From NCBI GenBank assembly GCA_947175325.1, contig CAMWME010000004.1:62001-126000 (forward strand): DNA of 64,000 bases, written 5' to 3'. Positions 41,186 through 51,124 of this stretch are shown one piece after another. Position 1 is the first letter of the stretch; every line of letters begins with the position of its first letter. This DNA is from an uncultured Clostridia bacterium (GTDB lineage Bacteria; Bacillota; Clostridia; Christensenellales; Borkfalkiaceae). The notes under the pieces were generated by a model. That model worked only from the letters and a program-made list of their open reading frames with translations, ran no database searches and was not told the origin of the DNA. The translations under genes and the position numbers were made by a program.

Positions 41186-42343
41186 ATGAATAAACATTTG
41201 CTTATTAAAAAATTATGTGAAATCTGTAGTTCGGACGATTGGCAAGCGTTCAATTCTTATTTGGAAGATGAACTTCAAATAGAGAGTACTAATTTAGTTT
41301 TAGAAGATGATATTCTACGCGCAATTTTATCAACTGAAAATATTTTTAATTCGTTTTTGACGCAATCTCAAAGTGCCGAATTTCTCATCCACCCTTTGCT
41401 ATATCAGATTTTAAACTTTGCCTTAACGTATTCAAACGTACATGAAAAACGTATTATTCAAATATTAAATTTCGGCATAGCTCACAACCTTAATATAGCC
41501 AAACGGCTTAGCTGTGATAAAATTTTGCAAAACGGTAACTTAATACGCAACAATAAAATCATTGGGCGCGCAGTTGTGTTTAGTGCCACACAAGCGCTTA
41601 ACGCAACGGATAAATTGTTTGCAAAATTAGACGAATTAAACGATAGCGTTAAAGCTATTAGAGCAAAACAACGATATCTTGCAAACGGCTATTCCGGCTT
41701 ATCCGTGAGGCTTACAGACGATATAATTGAAAAAGAAAGAACCTTTAACGAATGTGAATATACCTTCTTAAAACTGTTGGAAGAAAACGGTTATTCGAAA
41801 GCGCCAAAATATTTAGGCGTAAAAAACGATAAAGATTTATTTAGCTATATAAAGGGTAAAACAATAGCGTATACCTATGAAATGAGTAAATCTTATATCA
41901 TCGAAATTACGAAAGAGTTAAAAACAATTAACGCAATTTCAAAAAAATATCTCAACGATAAAGTATACGTTCACGGCGATTTAGGCACGCAAAACGTTGT
42001 TTTTGACGGCCTTGAAATCGTAGGCATAATTGACTGGGATAAAACATTTATAGGGGACGAATACGACGACTTTATATACGTTTTTTGGGTATGGGCTAAC
42101 GTCGGCAACTTGCAACGTGACGATGAGAAAATGTTTGAGATATTAAAGACAATGATAGATACCTATCAGCCCGATAAGCAGTTTAGAAAAAACTTCTCAG
42201 ATAAAATTTGGCAGAGAATGGAACGCATCCTCACTCAGACGCCTATTGATTCAAAAATCCATCAACGCATATATGATTGGGTGAAATGGAGCCAACTATG
42301 GGTGGAAAAATATCATACCAAAATCTTGAATGAAATCGGGTAA
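41186..42343 (+). CDS. Aminoglycoside/choline phosphotransferase (APH)-like kinase with ~160-aa unassigned N-terminal domain
   Basis: 385 aa; catalytic VYVHGDLGTQNVVFDGLEIVGIIDWDKTFIGDEYDDF; LFSYIKGKTI. Confidence 0.8.
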   Translation: MNKHLLIKKLCEICSSDDWQAFNSYLEDELQIESTNLVLEDDILRAILSTENIFNSFLTQSQSAEFLIHPLLYQILNFALTYSNVHEKRIIQILNFGIAHNLNIAKRLSCDKILQNGNLIRNNKIIGRAVVFSATQALNATDKLFAKLDELNDSVKAIRAKQRYLANGYSGLSVRLTDDIIEKERTFNECEYTFLKLLEENGYSKAPKYLGVKNDKDLFSYIKGKTIAYTYEMSKSYIIEITKELKTINAISKKYLNDKVYVHGDLGTQNVVFDGLEIVGIIDWDKTFIGDEYDDFIYVFWVWANVGNLQRDDEKMFEILKTMIDTYQPDKQFRKNFSDKIWQRMERILTQTPIDSKIHQRIYDWVKWSQLWVEKYHTKILNEIG

Positions 42344-42344
42344 T

Positions 42345-42381
42345 AAAAAGGATAAACTTCACGTGATGGTTTATCCTTTTT
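42345..42381. terminator. Bidirectional terminator
   Basis: AAAAAGGATAAAC...GTTTATCCTTTTT. Confidence 0.85.
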
Positions 42382-42420
42382 CTATACTATTATTTTTTTG
42401 TAGAAAATTGCAACGGCAAA

Positions 42421-43782
42421 TTAGTCTGGCTGCGTGTCTTGCGTCCCCTCTGCCACTTCTTCGTCTTTTTCGGGATTAGCATCCTTAGCCTTCTTGTTTA
42501 ATACAAATTTTTTAAAGAAAACTTTTTCCAACAAGAGAGATAATGCAAAATGTACGACCATACCCAAACCGAACATAATTATAATCGTGTCCATTGTAAA
42601 AGTAATGGCATTGGTGAGATATAGTATAAAAAATATTCCGTAATATACCAAGTTAATTACGAGCGAGTTTATTGCATTAAATATCGTTTTACCAAGCCCG
42701 GTAAAAATATTATCAATTATGGCGCAACCGATATAAGCAACGTAAAACGGTGCAAGTTTAATGGTTATCGCAAAAATTTCATTCGCATTTTCCAAATTTT
42801 CCGCATATTGGTAAAACGGCGTCCACAACGGAATTGTAATTGCCCAAACGGCAACGACTGCGGCACCGATGAAATAATAATTAAATTGTTTCAATTCTTT
42901 ATATCCGTCTTTACAATCTCGTCTGATTACTTCTGAAAGTGCCGTAATAGGGATAAGCATCCATCCCCAAATAAAGTTATTTGCAATCCAATAGTTACCT
43001 TGCTCGGCAACCATATTGACCATTCTACCAATCATTATGGCATAAATAAAATTGTCTATAAATTGCTGAACACCCGAAAAAACACCGATCTTACACCATT
43101 CTTTAAGTACGGGCAAGTCGCTTTTATGGAACCAACAAGGTTTAATGAGTTTTTGTAAATAAAGCATTACAAAGCTTGATACAGCAAGTAAAGTATTTAC
43201 GATTATATTTGATATTGCAATTCCGTAAATTCCGAAACTCGGAATAAATACAAAATCTGCAATTACAGAAAGTACGGTTTGTATAGCCAAAAATATATAA
43301 ACGTTTTTATCTTTCCCGACAACGACGAAAACGACGTTTACGAAACTGACGATTATGCCAATCATAAACGCAACCGTTTCGAGTTGAAGATATGCGTTCA
43401 CGGTGGCTACGTCAATTTCATTGGGGTTCATTGCTTTTATCAGCACCACACCGTAAATAAGCACGCCTATCGAAAACAACGTGTATATTGCGAACGTCAA
43501 AAGTCCCGTCTTAAACGTGTGCTTTGCAAAATTCGCTTCGTCATTCTTAAAAATTTTATTAAGAATAGAATACAGCGGAATGACCAAAAAGGCTTGCAAG
43601 GTTTCATTGATTAGGTCAAACCATTCCATTTGTCCGACGATATCAAATACTTCGCTTTGATTATTCGACGAAATGATAAAAGTTTTAATCGTTTGATAGA
43701 TTGCGGGAATAAGTGCCAACGCGCATAAAGCTGCAAATAATCGCCAATTAAAACTTTTGAGTTGCTTAAAACGCTCTTTCAT
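42421..43782 (-). CDS. MATE-like multidrug/polysaccharide transporter family membrane protein
   Basis: 453 aa with ~12 hydrophobic segments; IADFVFIPSFGIYGIAISNIIVNTLLAVSSFVMLYLQ is typical of MATE/MOP proteins. Confidence 0.75.
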   Translation of the reverse strand: MKERFKQLKSFNWRLFAALCALALIPAIYQTIKTFIISSNNQSEVFDIVGQMEWFDLINETLQAFLVIPLYSILNKIFKNDEANFAKHTFKTGLLTFAIYTLFSIGVLIYGVVLIKAMNPNEIDVATVNAYLQLETVAFMIGIIVSFVNVVFVVVGKDKNVYIFLAIQTVLSVIADFVFIPSFGIYGIAISNIIVNTLLAVSSFVMLYLQKLIKPCWFHKSDLPVLKEWCKIGVFSGVQQFIDNFIYAIMIGRMVNMVAEQGNYWIANNFIWGWMLIPITALSEVIRRDCKDGYKELKQFNYYFIGAAVVAVWAITIPLWTPFYQYAENLENANEIFAITIKLAPFYVAYIGCAIIDNIFTGLGKTIFNAINSLVINLVYYGIFFILYLTNAITFTMDTIIIMFGLGMVVHFALSLLLEKVFFKKFVLNKKAKDANPEKDEEVAEGTQDTQPD

Positions 43783-43832
43783 AAAACTACTCCTTTGTTC
43801 AATCTTCTTCGTTATGGTGAAGATAAAGCTGA

Positions 43833-44381
43833 TTAGTTAGGCTTAAACAGTACTTGCGGGAGAGAGATAAATTTTTCAAGATTATCCGTAAAGACGTGGT
43901 CGATACCTTGCAACACTTCGGTGGACAAATTCTCCTTTGCTGGCAGTGAGTTGAGCCATACGGCGCTAGGGTCAAGCTCGCCCGTTATAACGAACATTTT
44001 CTCGCCGTTGAATTTTAACACGCCTTCCTTAGTTCGGTGATAATTCAAATTTAAAACGGGGTTTATTGCCAAAACCTTTTTAATTTGCGGGTACAGATGG
44101 GAATAACAAATAGCAAGGTTTGCCCCCGCCGAGCTGCCCATTATATAGATATTTTCCGCTTTGATTTTTAAAAGTGCGTAGTCTAACGCGTTTGAAAACA
44201 CCTCTTGCGGACTGTCCCAGCAGTTTTTGGGAACTGCGGCAACGAATACGGAAAAGCCCGTATCTTTCGTTACGGCTTCGGCAATTTTGACGTATTTATC
44301 GCCGTAGCCCTTGGTGTTGCCGTTCAAGCCCGTGAAAATTATTAGGCAGTTTTCACCGCCTTGATAAAAATCTATTTCCAT
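43833..44381 (-). CDS. Alpha/beta hydrolase
   Basis: 182 aa; nucleophile elbow IMGSSAGANLAICYS, GIDHVF. Confidence 0.8.
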   Translation of the reverse strand: MEIDFYQGGENCLIIFTGLNGNTKGYGDKYVKIAEAVTKDTGFSVFVAAVPKNCWDSPQEVFSNALDYALLKIKAENIYIMGSSAGANLAICYSHLYPQIKKVLAINPVLNLNYHRTKEGVLKFNGEKMFVITGELDPSAVWLNSLPAKENLSTEVLQGIDHVFTDNLEKFISLPQVLFKPN

Positions 44382-44401
44382 AATAACTTCCGAAAATATT
44401 C

Positions 44402-44437
44402 AAAGCGCCCCGCCGATAAACTGAGGCGGGGCGCTTT
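44402..44437. terminator. Terminator after PII-like/DUF1538 operon
   Basis: AAAGCGCCCCGCC-gataaactga-GGCGGGGCGCTTT. Confidence 0.85.
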
Positions 44438-44441
44438 ATAC

Positions 44442-44816
44442 TTACTCTTTGTCTTCTTTATTTTCTTCGGTACTTTCTTCTTCGGTCTTTTCGACGGGTG
44501 CGGGTGAAGATTTAGAGATACCCACGACGTCGTCCACGGGAAGTGAAAAGGCAATACCCATGCCTTCGCTTTTAAGTCCCGCATTTTGATAAATTGCGTG
44601 TAAAACCTTGTCCTTGATATCCGAAGAAACCAAAATAATAACGATTTCTTTATCGGGCTGAATTGCGATATGGAAGAACTGCTCCGCCTCTTTATTGGCA
44701 GTGCCGCGGGCGTGAATAACCGTGCCGCCGCGCGCGCCTTCCTCGCGTGCCGCATCCATAACGAGCTCCGAATAGCCCGCGTTTACTACGCACAAAATCA
44801 TCTCGTATCCGTTCAT
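44442..44816 (-). CDS. P-II-like regulatory protein
   Basis: MNGYEMILCVVNAGYSELVMDAAREEGARGGTVIHARGTANKEAEQFF...GLKSEGMGIAFSLPVDDVVGI; start at internal ATG 44816. Confidence 0.8.
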   Translation of the reverse strand: MNGYEMILCVVNAGYSELVMDAAREEGARGGTVIHARGTANKEAEQFFHIAIQPDKEIVIILVSSDIKDKVLHAIYQNAGLKSEGMGIAFSLPVDDVVGISKSSPAPVEKTEEESTEENKEDKE

Positions 44817-45304
44817 TGTTTGCTCTCCTTTACAGTCAGTCTGTTGTTTGATAAAAAGCCGTATATAAGCGTACCTATTACGCTGGTTAAGGGAATCGTC
44901 CAAGCAATGCCCTTGCCGTCCCTTATGGTGTTGAATTTTTCTTCCAAGGTGCTCATTGCGTCGGGGATTTTATCCTCTTGGATTACGCCCAAAAGTACTG
45001 CCTTTTCGGTGTCGGTAAGTCCCAATATGCCGAGCATCTTCGCGTTAGCCGTGCCCTCTGCAAGCACTATCATCTGCATATTTACGTCGAAGGACTGAAT
45101 TAGGTCTGCAAAGTAGTCTGCTTTGCTTCTTGCAACTATCGTAACGAGAAGTTTAAGCCTATTGGAAGTAACCGTGTTGGGCGAGGCGGGCTTTACTTTT
45201 TGAACTACGCGCTGCTTTACTTCTTTTTTAACTGCGTGTACGTGTTCTTTAACTGCCGCCGCTTTTTCTTTTATATGCGTTTCGGTCAATTTTTTATCAG
45301 CCAT
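44813..45304 (-). CDS. Second P-II-like protein with basic N-terminal extension
   Basis: 163 aa; LKLLVTIVARSKADYFADLIQSFDVNMQMIVLAEGTAN...RDGKGIAWTIPLTSVIGT. Confidence 0.7.
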   Translation of the reverse strand: MADKKLTETHIKEKAAAVKEHVHAVKKEVKQRVVQKVKPASPNTVTSNRLKLLVTIVARSKADYFADLIQSFDVNMQMIVLAEGTANAKMLGILGLTDTEKAVLLGVIQEDKIPDAMSTLEEKFNTIRDGKGIAWTIPLTSVIGTLIYGFLSNNRLTVKESKQ

Positions 45305-45313
45305 AGCCCCCTC

Positions 45314-46840
45314 CTATTTGAAGTAAATAATCTGCTCGTCGTCGGCAGAGAGAATTCTTTTCATTGCTATCTTGTTGCGGACGTTCTTTGACATAACCGC
45401 CTTAAAGCCGAGCGCTTGAATGGTTATAAGGGGCGTCATAGCGACCATTGCAACGACGCCGAAAGCGTGGGTCAGAATGTGTTCCGTGCCTCCGCTGATT
45501 ACGACGCACGCGCCAACTATTAAAGGCAATATAAAGCTTGAAGTTAAAGGTCCCGAAGCAACGCCGCCCGAGTCGAACGCAATTGCCGTGTATATTTTAG
45601 GGACGAAGAACGAAAGTCCCAAAGAAATTAAATAGCCGGGTATCAGATAGTATAAAAGCGAGAAGTGGAAAATCATTCTGATAATCGAAAGGCAAATTGA
45701 CACGCCTACCGCAATAGACAACGCAAGCACCATTTCGATTTTTTTGACGCCGCCGCCCGTTACTTCTTCAACTTGTTTGTTTAAAACGTGTACGGCGGGC
45801 TCTGCAAGTACGACCACCAAGCCTATTACGAAGCCGAACACCGCAAGGACGGGTTGGGAGAAGTCTGCAATTTCCTTACCGAGCTTGAAGCCGATGGGCA
45901 TGAAGCCCACTTCCACCGCTATAAGGAAAATTACGAGCCCGAAGAAGGTGTAGACGATGCCTATGCCTATTTGGGCAAGCTTTTTGCGGGGAAGCTTTAA
46001 AACCGTGAATTGCAGAATGAAGAAGAAAACGACTATAAGACCGAGCGCAATTGCTACGTCCTTGAAGGTATTTCCGATTATGTGTCCCAAGGACTCCATA
46101 GTTTCGTAACCTTCCAAAATTTTATCGGTGTCAATGCTGCCGCCGCCCGAGCACAAAGATAAAACCATTACGGCAATAATAGGGCCGATTGAGCAAAGCG
46201 CGATAAGACCGAAGCTGTTCTCGTTTGCGTTTCTGCCGCCGATTGTCGTTGCGATACCGAAGCCGAGCGCCATTATGAAGGGCACGGTTATGGGTCCGGT
46301 AGTTACGCCGCCCGAATCGAACGATAATGCAAGGAAGTTGTTTTTACCCGTTTCTATAAGCAGCGCGCTGACTGCGAACAGCATCATATAGAAAAACATT
46401 AAAAGTAAAGACAAATCTTTTTTGAAGACGATTTTTAAAATGGCAATAACCAAAAACAGCCCAACGCCGACGCCCACGGTTATGATAAGAACCATATTGT
46501 TCATAACGCTTGAAACTTGGTCGGCAAGCACGGACAAATCGGGCTCTGCAACCGTAATTAAAACGCCCATTATAAAGCATACGGAAACGAGGACTATTAC
46601 CTTTTTGGATTTGGTAAGACCGGTGCCTACGTGCTCGCCCATAGGCGTCATTGCGATTTCCGAACCGAGGTTGAAAAGCCCTATGCCGAGAATAAGCAAT
46701 ACCGCGCAAACCGCAAATGTTATTTGCTCCGTTGAGGTAAGCGGGGCAAGCGGCGTAAAAGAAATTATTAAGACGATTGCCGCTATCGGCAGTACCGAGA
46801 TAAGCGATTCTTTAAGTTTTAAGAGTAGAGTCTTACCCAT
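45314..46840 (-). CDS. DUF1538 family membrane transporter (two DUF1538 halves)
   Basis: 508 aa; repeated FNLGSEIAMTPMGEHVG... / AEPDLSVLADQV... / AFDSGGVTTGPITVPFIMALG... and AEPAVHVLNKQVEEVTGG / AFDSGGVASGPLTSSFILPL. Confidence 0.88.
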   Translation of the reverse strand: MGKTLLLKLKESLISVLPIAAIVLIISFTPLAPLTSTEQITFAVCAVLLILGIGLFNLGSEIAMTPMGEHVGTGLTKSKKVIVLVSVCFIMGVLITVAEPDLSVLADQVSSVMNNMVLIITVGVGVGLFLVIAILKIVFKKDLSLLLMFFYMMLFAVSALLIETGKNNFLALSFDSGGVTTGPITVPFIMALGFGIATTIGGRNANENSFGLIALCSIGPIIAVMVLSLCSGGGSIDTDKILEGYETMESLGHIIGNTFKDVAIALGLIVVFFFILQFTVLKLPRKKLAQIGIGIVYTFFGLVIFLIAVEVGFMPIGFKLGKEIADFSQPVLAVFGFVIGLVVVLAEPAVHVLNKQVEEVTGGGVKKIEMVLALSIAVGVSICLSIIRMIFHFSLLYYLIPGYLISLGLSFFVPKIYTAIAFDSGGVASGPLTSSFILPLIVGACVVISGGTEHILTHAFGVVAMVAMTPLITIQALGFKAVMSKNVRNKIAMKRILSADDEQIIYFK

Positions 46841-46971
46841 AATTACTCCAAATTTTAACTGTATTGTAAGCGTGATTTTATAATAATTAACTGTACTTTA
46901 TTTATTATATCATAATTTTAGGCCCAATGCAACCCCGACTTTTGCTTTTTTGTAACTAAATTTAATAAAAA

Positions 46972-47004
46972 TAAAGCGCCCCGCGGAATTTTCCCGCTGG
47001 GCGT
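46972..47004. terminator. Imperfect terminator after V-ATPase operon
   Basis: AAAGCGCCCCGCGG-aatttt-CCCGCTGGGCGT with mismatches. Confidence 0.55.
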
Positions 47005-47015
47005 ACTCTACAATT

Positions 47016-47639
47016 TTATTGAGCTTTGCCTTTTACTTTCATCAATCGGATAACTGCGGCGCGCTCGTTCTCGTCAAGTTTGGATTTTATGTACTTTATG
47101 GTTTCTTGAAGCTGAGGTATCATAACGTATTCCAAAGCGTTGACTCGGCGCTTGTTGCGCTCGATTTCGTCGGCAAGCATTCTAACCGCCTTCTCCACTT
47201 CCGCAAGGCGCAAAAGCTTGGGGATAAGCGCGGAGGCGCGCTCAACCGAATAGTCCGCCTCGCTGGTGATTTCGGGGTAGGCGTAAGGCAAGCCGTCGCT
47301 TCGTTTATCGGTTGAAATAGAAAGCTTGGGGACTTCCACGCCCATTATGCTTTGGGTGAGGCAGTCCGCCTTGACGGCAACCGAAGGCATGGCAAACGCC
47401 GTTTCCGCTTGATAAGAAGGGGTAACCGAGCGGGCAACCGAAAACTGCTTTAAGGTTTCGGCAAGCTCCTTCTCCACCTCGTCGCGGAGAAGTTTGTTTT
47501 CCCTTATTATCACGGAAAAGCGGCGAACCATTTCGTCCGACTTATCCTTTAAAAGTTTGTGTCCCCTTACCGCCGTATCGAGCCTTGCTTTCAGCTTTTT
47601 CATCTCCATACGGGTAGGGTTTACGTTTAAACGAGCCAT
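47016..47639 (-). CDS. ntpD: V-type ATP synthase subunit D
   Basis: 207 aa; NPTRMEMKKLKARLDTAVRGHKLLKDKSDEMVR; operon context. Confidence 0.95.
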   Translation of the reverse strand: MARLNVNPTRMEMKKLKARLDTAVRGHKLLKDKSDEMVRRFSVIIRENKLLRDEVEKELAETLKQFSVARSVTPSYQAETAFAMPSVAVKADCLTQSIMGVEVPKLSISTDKRSDGLPYAYPEITSEADYSVERASALIPKLLRLAEVEKAVRMLADEIERNKRRVNALEYVMIPQLQETIKYIKSKLDENERAAVIRLMKVKGKAQ

Positions 47640-49015
47640 TATTCGTCCTTTTTCAAGTACTTATCAATATACGCTTGTCTGATTCTTTTCAGTTCGCCGA
47701 CGGGAAGAATTTTCAAAAGCTCCCAACCCAAGTCAAGCGTTTCTTCAACGGGTCTGTCTGCGTCAAAGCCTTGGTTTATGTACAGCTTTTCAAACTGCTC
47801 GGCAAACTTTGCAAAAAGCTTGTCAGTATCCGAAAGCGCGGCTTCGCCTAAGATTGCGGAAAGCTCTTTACTCTCTTTACCGCTTGCATACGCCGAGAAA
47901 AGCTGGTTCATCGTATCTGCGTGGTCTTCACGCGTTTTGCCCTTGCCGATACCCTTGTCTTTAAGACGGCTAAGTGACGGCAATACGTCGATGGGCGGGT
48001 TGATGCCCTTTTTGTACAAATCACGCGAAAGTATAATCTGCCCCTCGGTTATGTAACCCGTAAGGTCGGGTATGGGGTGAGTCTTGTCGTCCTCAGGCAT
48101 GGTCAAAATGGGGATTTGGGTTATCGAACCCTCGCTTCCTCTTATTCTGCCCGCGCGCTCGTACATGGTCGCAAGGTCGGTGTACAAATAGCCGGGGTAG
48201 CCGCGTCTGCCGGGAACTTCACGGCGAGCCGCCGAAACTTCACGCAAGGCTTCCGCGTAGTTGGTGATATCGGTTAAAATTACGAGCACGTGCATTCCGC
48301 ACTCGAACGCGAGGTATTCCGCACAAGTCAGTGCCATACGCGGAGTTGCGATACGCTCAACCGCGGGATCGTTTGCAAGGTTGGTGAAAAGAACCGTCCT
48401 TTCGATTGCGCCCGTCTTTTTGAAGTCGTCAACGAAGTACTGCGCCTCTTCGAAGGTGATACCTATTGCGGCGAATACAACTGCGAATTTGCTGTCGCCG
48501 CCGCGCACCTTTGCTTGCCTTGCAATCTGCGCCGCAAGCTCTGCGTGGGGAAGTCCGCTCATAGAGAAAACGGGAAGTTTTTGTCCCCTAACCAAGGTAT
48601 TTAAGCCGTCGATAGCCGAAATACCAGTTTGGATAAATTCGTCGGGATAGTCGCGTGCGGCGGGGTTGATGGGCTCGCCGTTGATGTCCATCATCTTTTC
48701 GGGGATAACGGGTGCGCCGCCGTCGCGGGGGTTGCCCATACCGTCAAAGACTCTACCGAGCATATCCTTTGCCACTGCAAGCTGTTGGCTGTGGCCCGTA
48801 AAGCGTGCCTTTGCCGTTGCAATTTGCAAGCCTTGGGAATTTTCAAACAGCTGAACTACTGCTTTATCGCGGTTGATTTCAAGCACCTTGCCGCGACGGA
48901 TATCGCCGCCCGCGCAGATTACGTCAACCAGCTCGTTATACTTTACGCCCTCTACGCCCTCTACGAGCATCAAAGGTCCGACTACTTCTTTTATGGTTTT
49001 GTATTCCTTAAACAT
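47639..49015 (-). CDS. ntpB: V-type ATP synthase subunit B
   Basis: 458 aa; [26 protein letters not shown]...[25 protein letters not shown]. Confidence 0.97.
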   Translation of the reverse strand: MFKEYKTIKEVVGPLMLVEGVEGVKYNELVDVICAGGDIRRGKVLEINRDKAVVQLFENSQGLQIATAKARFTGHSQQLAVAKDMLGRVFDGMGNPRDGGAPVIPEKMMDINGEPINPAARDYPDEFIQTGISAIDGLNTLVRGQKLPVFSMSGLPHAELAAQIARQAKVRGGDSKFAVVFAAIGITFEEAQYFVDDFKKTGAIERTVLFTNLANDPAVERIATPRMALTCAEYLAFECGMHVLVILTDITNYAEALREVSAARREVPGRRGYPGYLYTDLATMYERAGRIRGSEGSITQIPILTMPEDDKTHPIPDLTGYITEGQIILSRDLYKKGINPPIDVLPSLSRLKDKGIGKGKTREDHADTMNQLFSAYASGKESKELSAILGEAALSDTDKLFAKFAEQFEKLYINQGFDADRPVEETLDLGWELLKILPVGELKRIRQAYIDKYLKKDE

Positions 49016-50771
49016 TTTCGTCGCCCCCTTGGCTGAGCGCTTTAAGCTCGGTTGCCATAGTCTTTAATATTTCGTCAAACTCGGAAATCTCGGATTCGGG
49101 AATATACTTTGCACGGCCTATCTTGTCCTTGCAAGAGCAAGAAAGAATAGCGCTCATATCGGCAAAGTTTTCTACCGCCTCGCTTGCACGGGAGTAGAAT
49201 TCGTAAATTAATTTAAGCATCAAGTACTGCTTTTTCATCGACGAGTAAGTGTCTACGTCGTCGAAGGCGTTTTGGTGCAGATAGTCCTCGCGGATAATCT
49301 TTGCCGTTTCCATCGTAAGCCTGTCCTTTGAAGAAAGGGCGTCGACGCCTACCAAGCGGACGATTTCGTCCAAAGCCGCCTCTTCTTGAAGAACGGTTGC
49401 AACGAACTGTCTGTAACGGTAGAAATCCGCGCCCACGTTTTCGTCGTACCAGTCCTTCATTCTGTCGGCATACAAGGAATAGCTAATAAGCCAGTCGATT
49501 GCGGGGAAGTGGCGCTTGTATGCAAGCGAAGCCGAAAGTCCCCAGAAGACTTTGACTATTCGAAGAGTCGCTTGGGAAACGGGTTCACTTAAATCGCCTC
49601 CGGGAGGGGAAACCGCACCTATTGCGGTTACCGAGCCGGTCTTATCGCCCGCGCCGAGGATTTTAACGATACCGGCGCGCTCGTAGAATTCCGCAAGACG
49701 GCTGGAAAGATATGCGGGGTAACCTTCGTCGCCCGGCATCTCTTCAAGACGGCCGCTCATTTCACGAAGAGCTTCCGCCCAACGCGAGGTCGAGTCCGCC
49801 ATTATCGCAACGTTGTAGCCCATATCGCGGAAGTACTCCGCAATGGTTATACCCGTATATATGCTGGCTTCACGCGCGGCAACGGGCATGTCCGAGGTGT
49901 TCGCAATAAGTATGGTACGCTTCATCAAAGGCTCGCCCGTCTTGGGGTCCTTTAAAGCGGGGAATTCGTTAAGTACGTCCGTCATTTCGTTGCCGCGTTC
50001 GCCGCAGCCTACGTAGACGATTATGTCCGCATCAGCCCATTTTGCAAGCTGGTGCTGAACGACGGTTTTACCGCTGCCGAAGGGGCCGGGCACAGCCGCC
50101 ACGCCGCCGCGTGCAATGGGGAACAGAGTATCTATAACCCTTTGACCCGTTATCATCGGTTTTGCGGGGGATAACTTTTCTTTATAGGGTCTGCCGCGTC
50201 TTACGGGCCACTTTCTAAGCATGCACACGGGGCGCTTGCCGTTTGCCGTCTGTAAAATCGCAACCGTTTCCTCTATGGTGAAATCGCCCTCTTCTATGGA
50301 AAGGATTTTTCCCGCCATGCCGTTGGGCACGAGAATTTTATGTACGATAAGCTCGGTTTCTTGAACGGTACCGAGGACGTCGCCCTCGGCTACCTCGTCA
50401 CCCTTTTGGGCAACGGGAACGAAGTGCCACTTCTTTTCACGGTCAAGGTTGTTTACCGAAACCCCGCGCGAGATACGCGCACCGTATTTAAAATATAGGG
50501 TCGTAAGGGGGCGCTGTATTCCGTCGAAAATACCCGAAATAAGTCCGGGCGCAAGCTCCGCCGAAAGGGGCTCGCCCGTGGAAACTACTTCTTCACCCGG
50601 TCCCAAGCCCGAAGTTTCTTCATAGACCTGTATCGAGGCTTTGTCGCCGCGAAGCTCTATAATTTCGCCTATCAGCCCTTTATCGGACACGCGTACGACG
50701 TCGAACATTTTACTGTCCGCCATGCCCTCCGCAATAATTAAGGGTCCGGAAACTTTTACTGTTTTTCCCAT
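49008..50771 (-). CDS. ntpA: V-type ATP synthase subunit A (catalytic)
   Basis: 587 aa; Walker [69 protein letters not shown]. Confidence 0.98.
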   Translation of the reverse strand: MGKTVKVSGPLIIAEGMADSKMFDVVRVSDKGLIGEIIELRGDKASIQVYEETSGLGPGEEVVSTGEPLSAELAPGLISGIFDGIQRPLTTLYFKYGARISRGVSVNNLDREKKWHFVPVAQKGDEVAEGDVLGTVQETELIVHKILVPNGMAGKILSIEEGDFTIEETVAILQTANGKRPVCMLRKWPVRRGRPYKEKLSPAKPMITGQRVIDTLFPIARGGVAAVPGPFGSGKTVVQHQLAKWADADIIVYVGCGERGNEMTDVLNEFPALKDPKTGEPLMKRTILIANTSDMPVAAREASIYTGITIAEYFRDMGYNVAIMADSTSRWAEALREMSGRLEEMPGDEGYPAYLSSRLAEFYERAGIVKILGAGDKTGSVTAIGAVSPPGGDLSEPVSQATLRIVKVFWGLSASLAYKRHFPAIDWLISYSLYADRMKDWYDENVGADFYRYRQFVATVLQEEAALDEIVRLVGVDALSSKDRLTMETAKIIREDYLHQNAFDDVDTYSSMKKQYLMLKLIYEFYSRASEAVENFADMSAILSCSCKDKIGRAKYIPESEISEFDEILKTMATELKALSQGGDENV

Positions 50772-50798
50772 AGAAAAATTCTCCTAATGAACATCAAA

Positions 50799-51116
50799 CT
50801 AATTGTTGAATAAAATATCAACGCCTAAGGCGCGCTCCATAGCGCTTTTCAAGCACTCGGTGCCGTAGCCCGTACTGCCGCCGCCCGAAGGTATTGATAA
50901 CACTACGGGGTAAGGTTCTTCGTCGAACCGCTTTAAAAACGCGCCAAGCGGACGGGCAAGTTCTTCGGTTAAAAATATAATTTTGTAATCCTTGGCGACC
51001 TTCCTTAAAAGCTCTTTTGCCTTTACGTCGTTTTCAGCCGCAAAGGTTGCAACGCCCGCCGCCTTGAAAACGGTTATGCTGTCGCCGTCGCCGATTATCG
51101 CAATTTTACCTTCCAT
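50799..51116 (-). CDS. ntpF: V-type ATP synthase subunit F
   Basis: MEGKIAIIGDGDSITVFKAAGV...DYKIIFLTEELA...YPVVLSIPS; start at ATG 51116. Confidence 0.9.
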   Translation of the reverse strand: MEGKIAIIGDGDSITVFKAAGVATFAAENDVKAKELLRKVAKDYKIIFLTEELARPLGAFLKRFDEEPYPVVLSIPSGGGSTGYGTECLKSAMERALGVDILFNN

Positions 51117-51124
51117 TCCAATAC

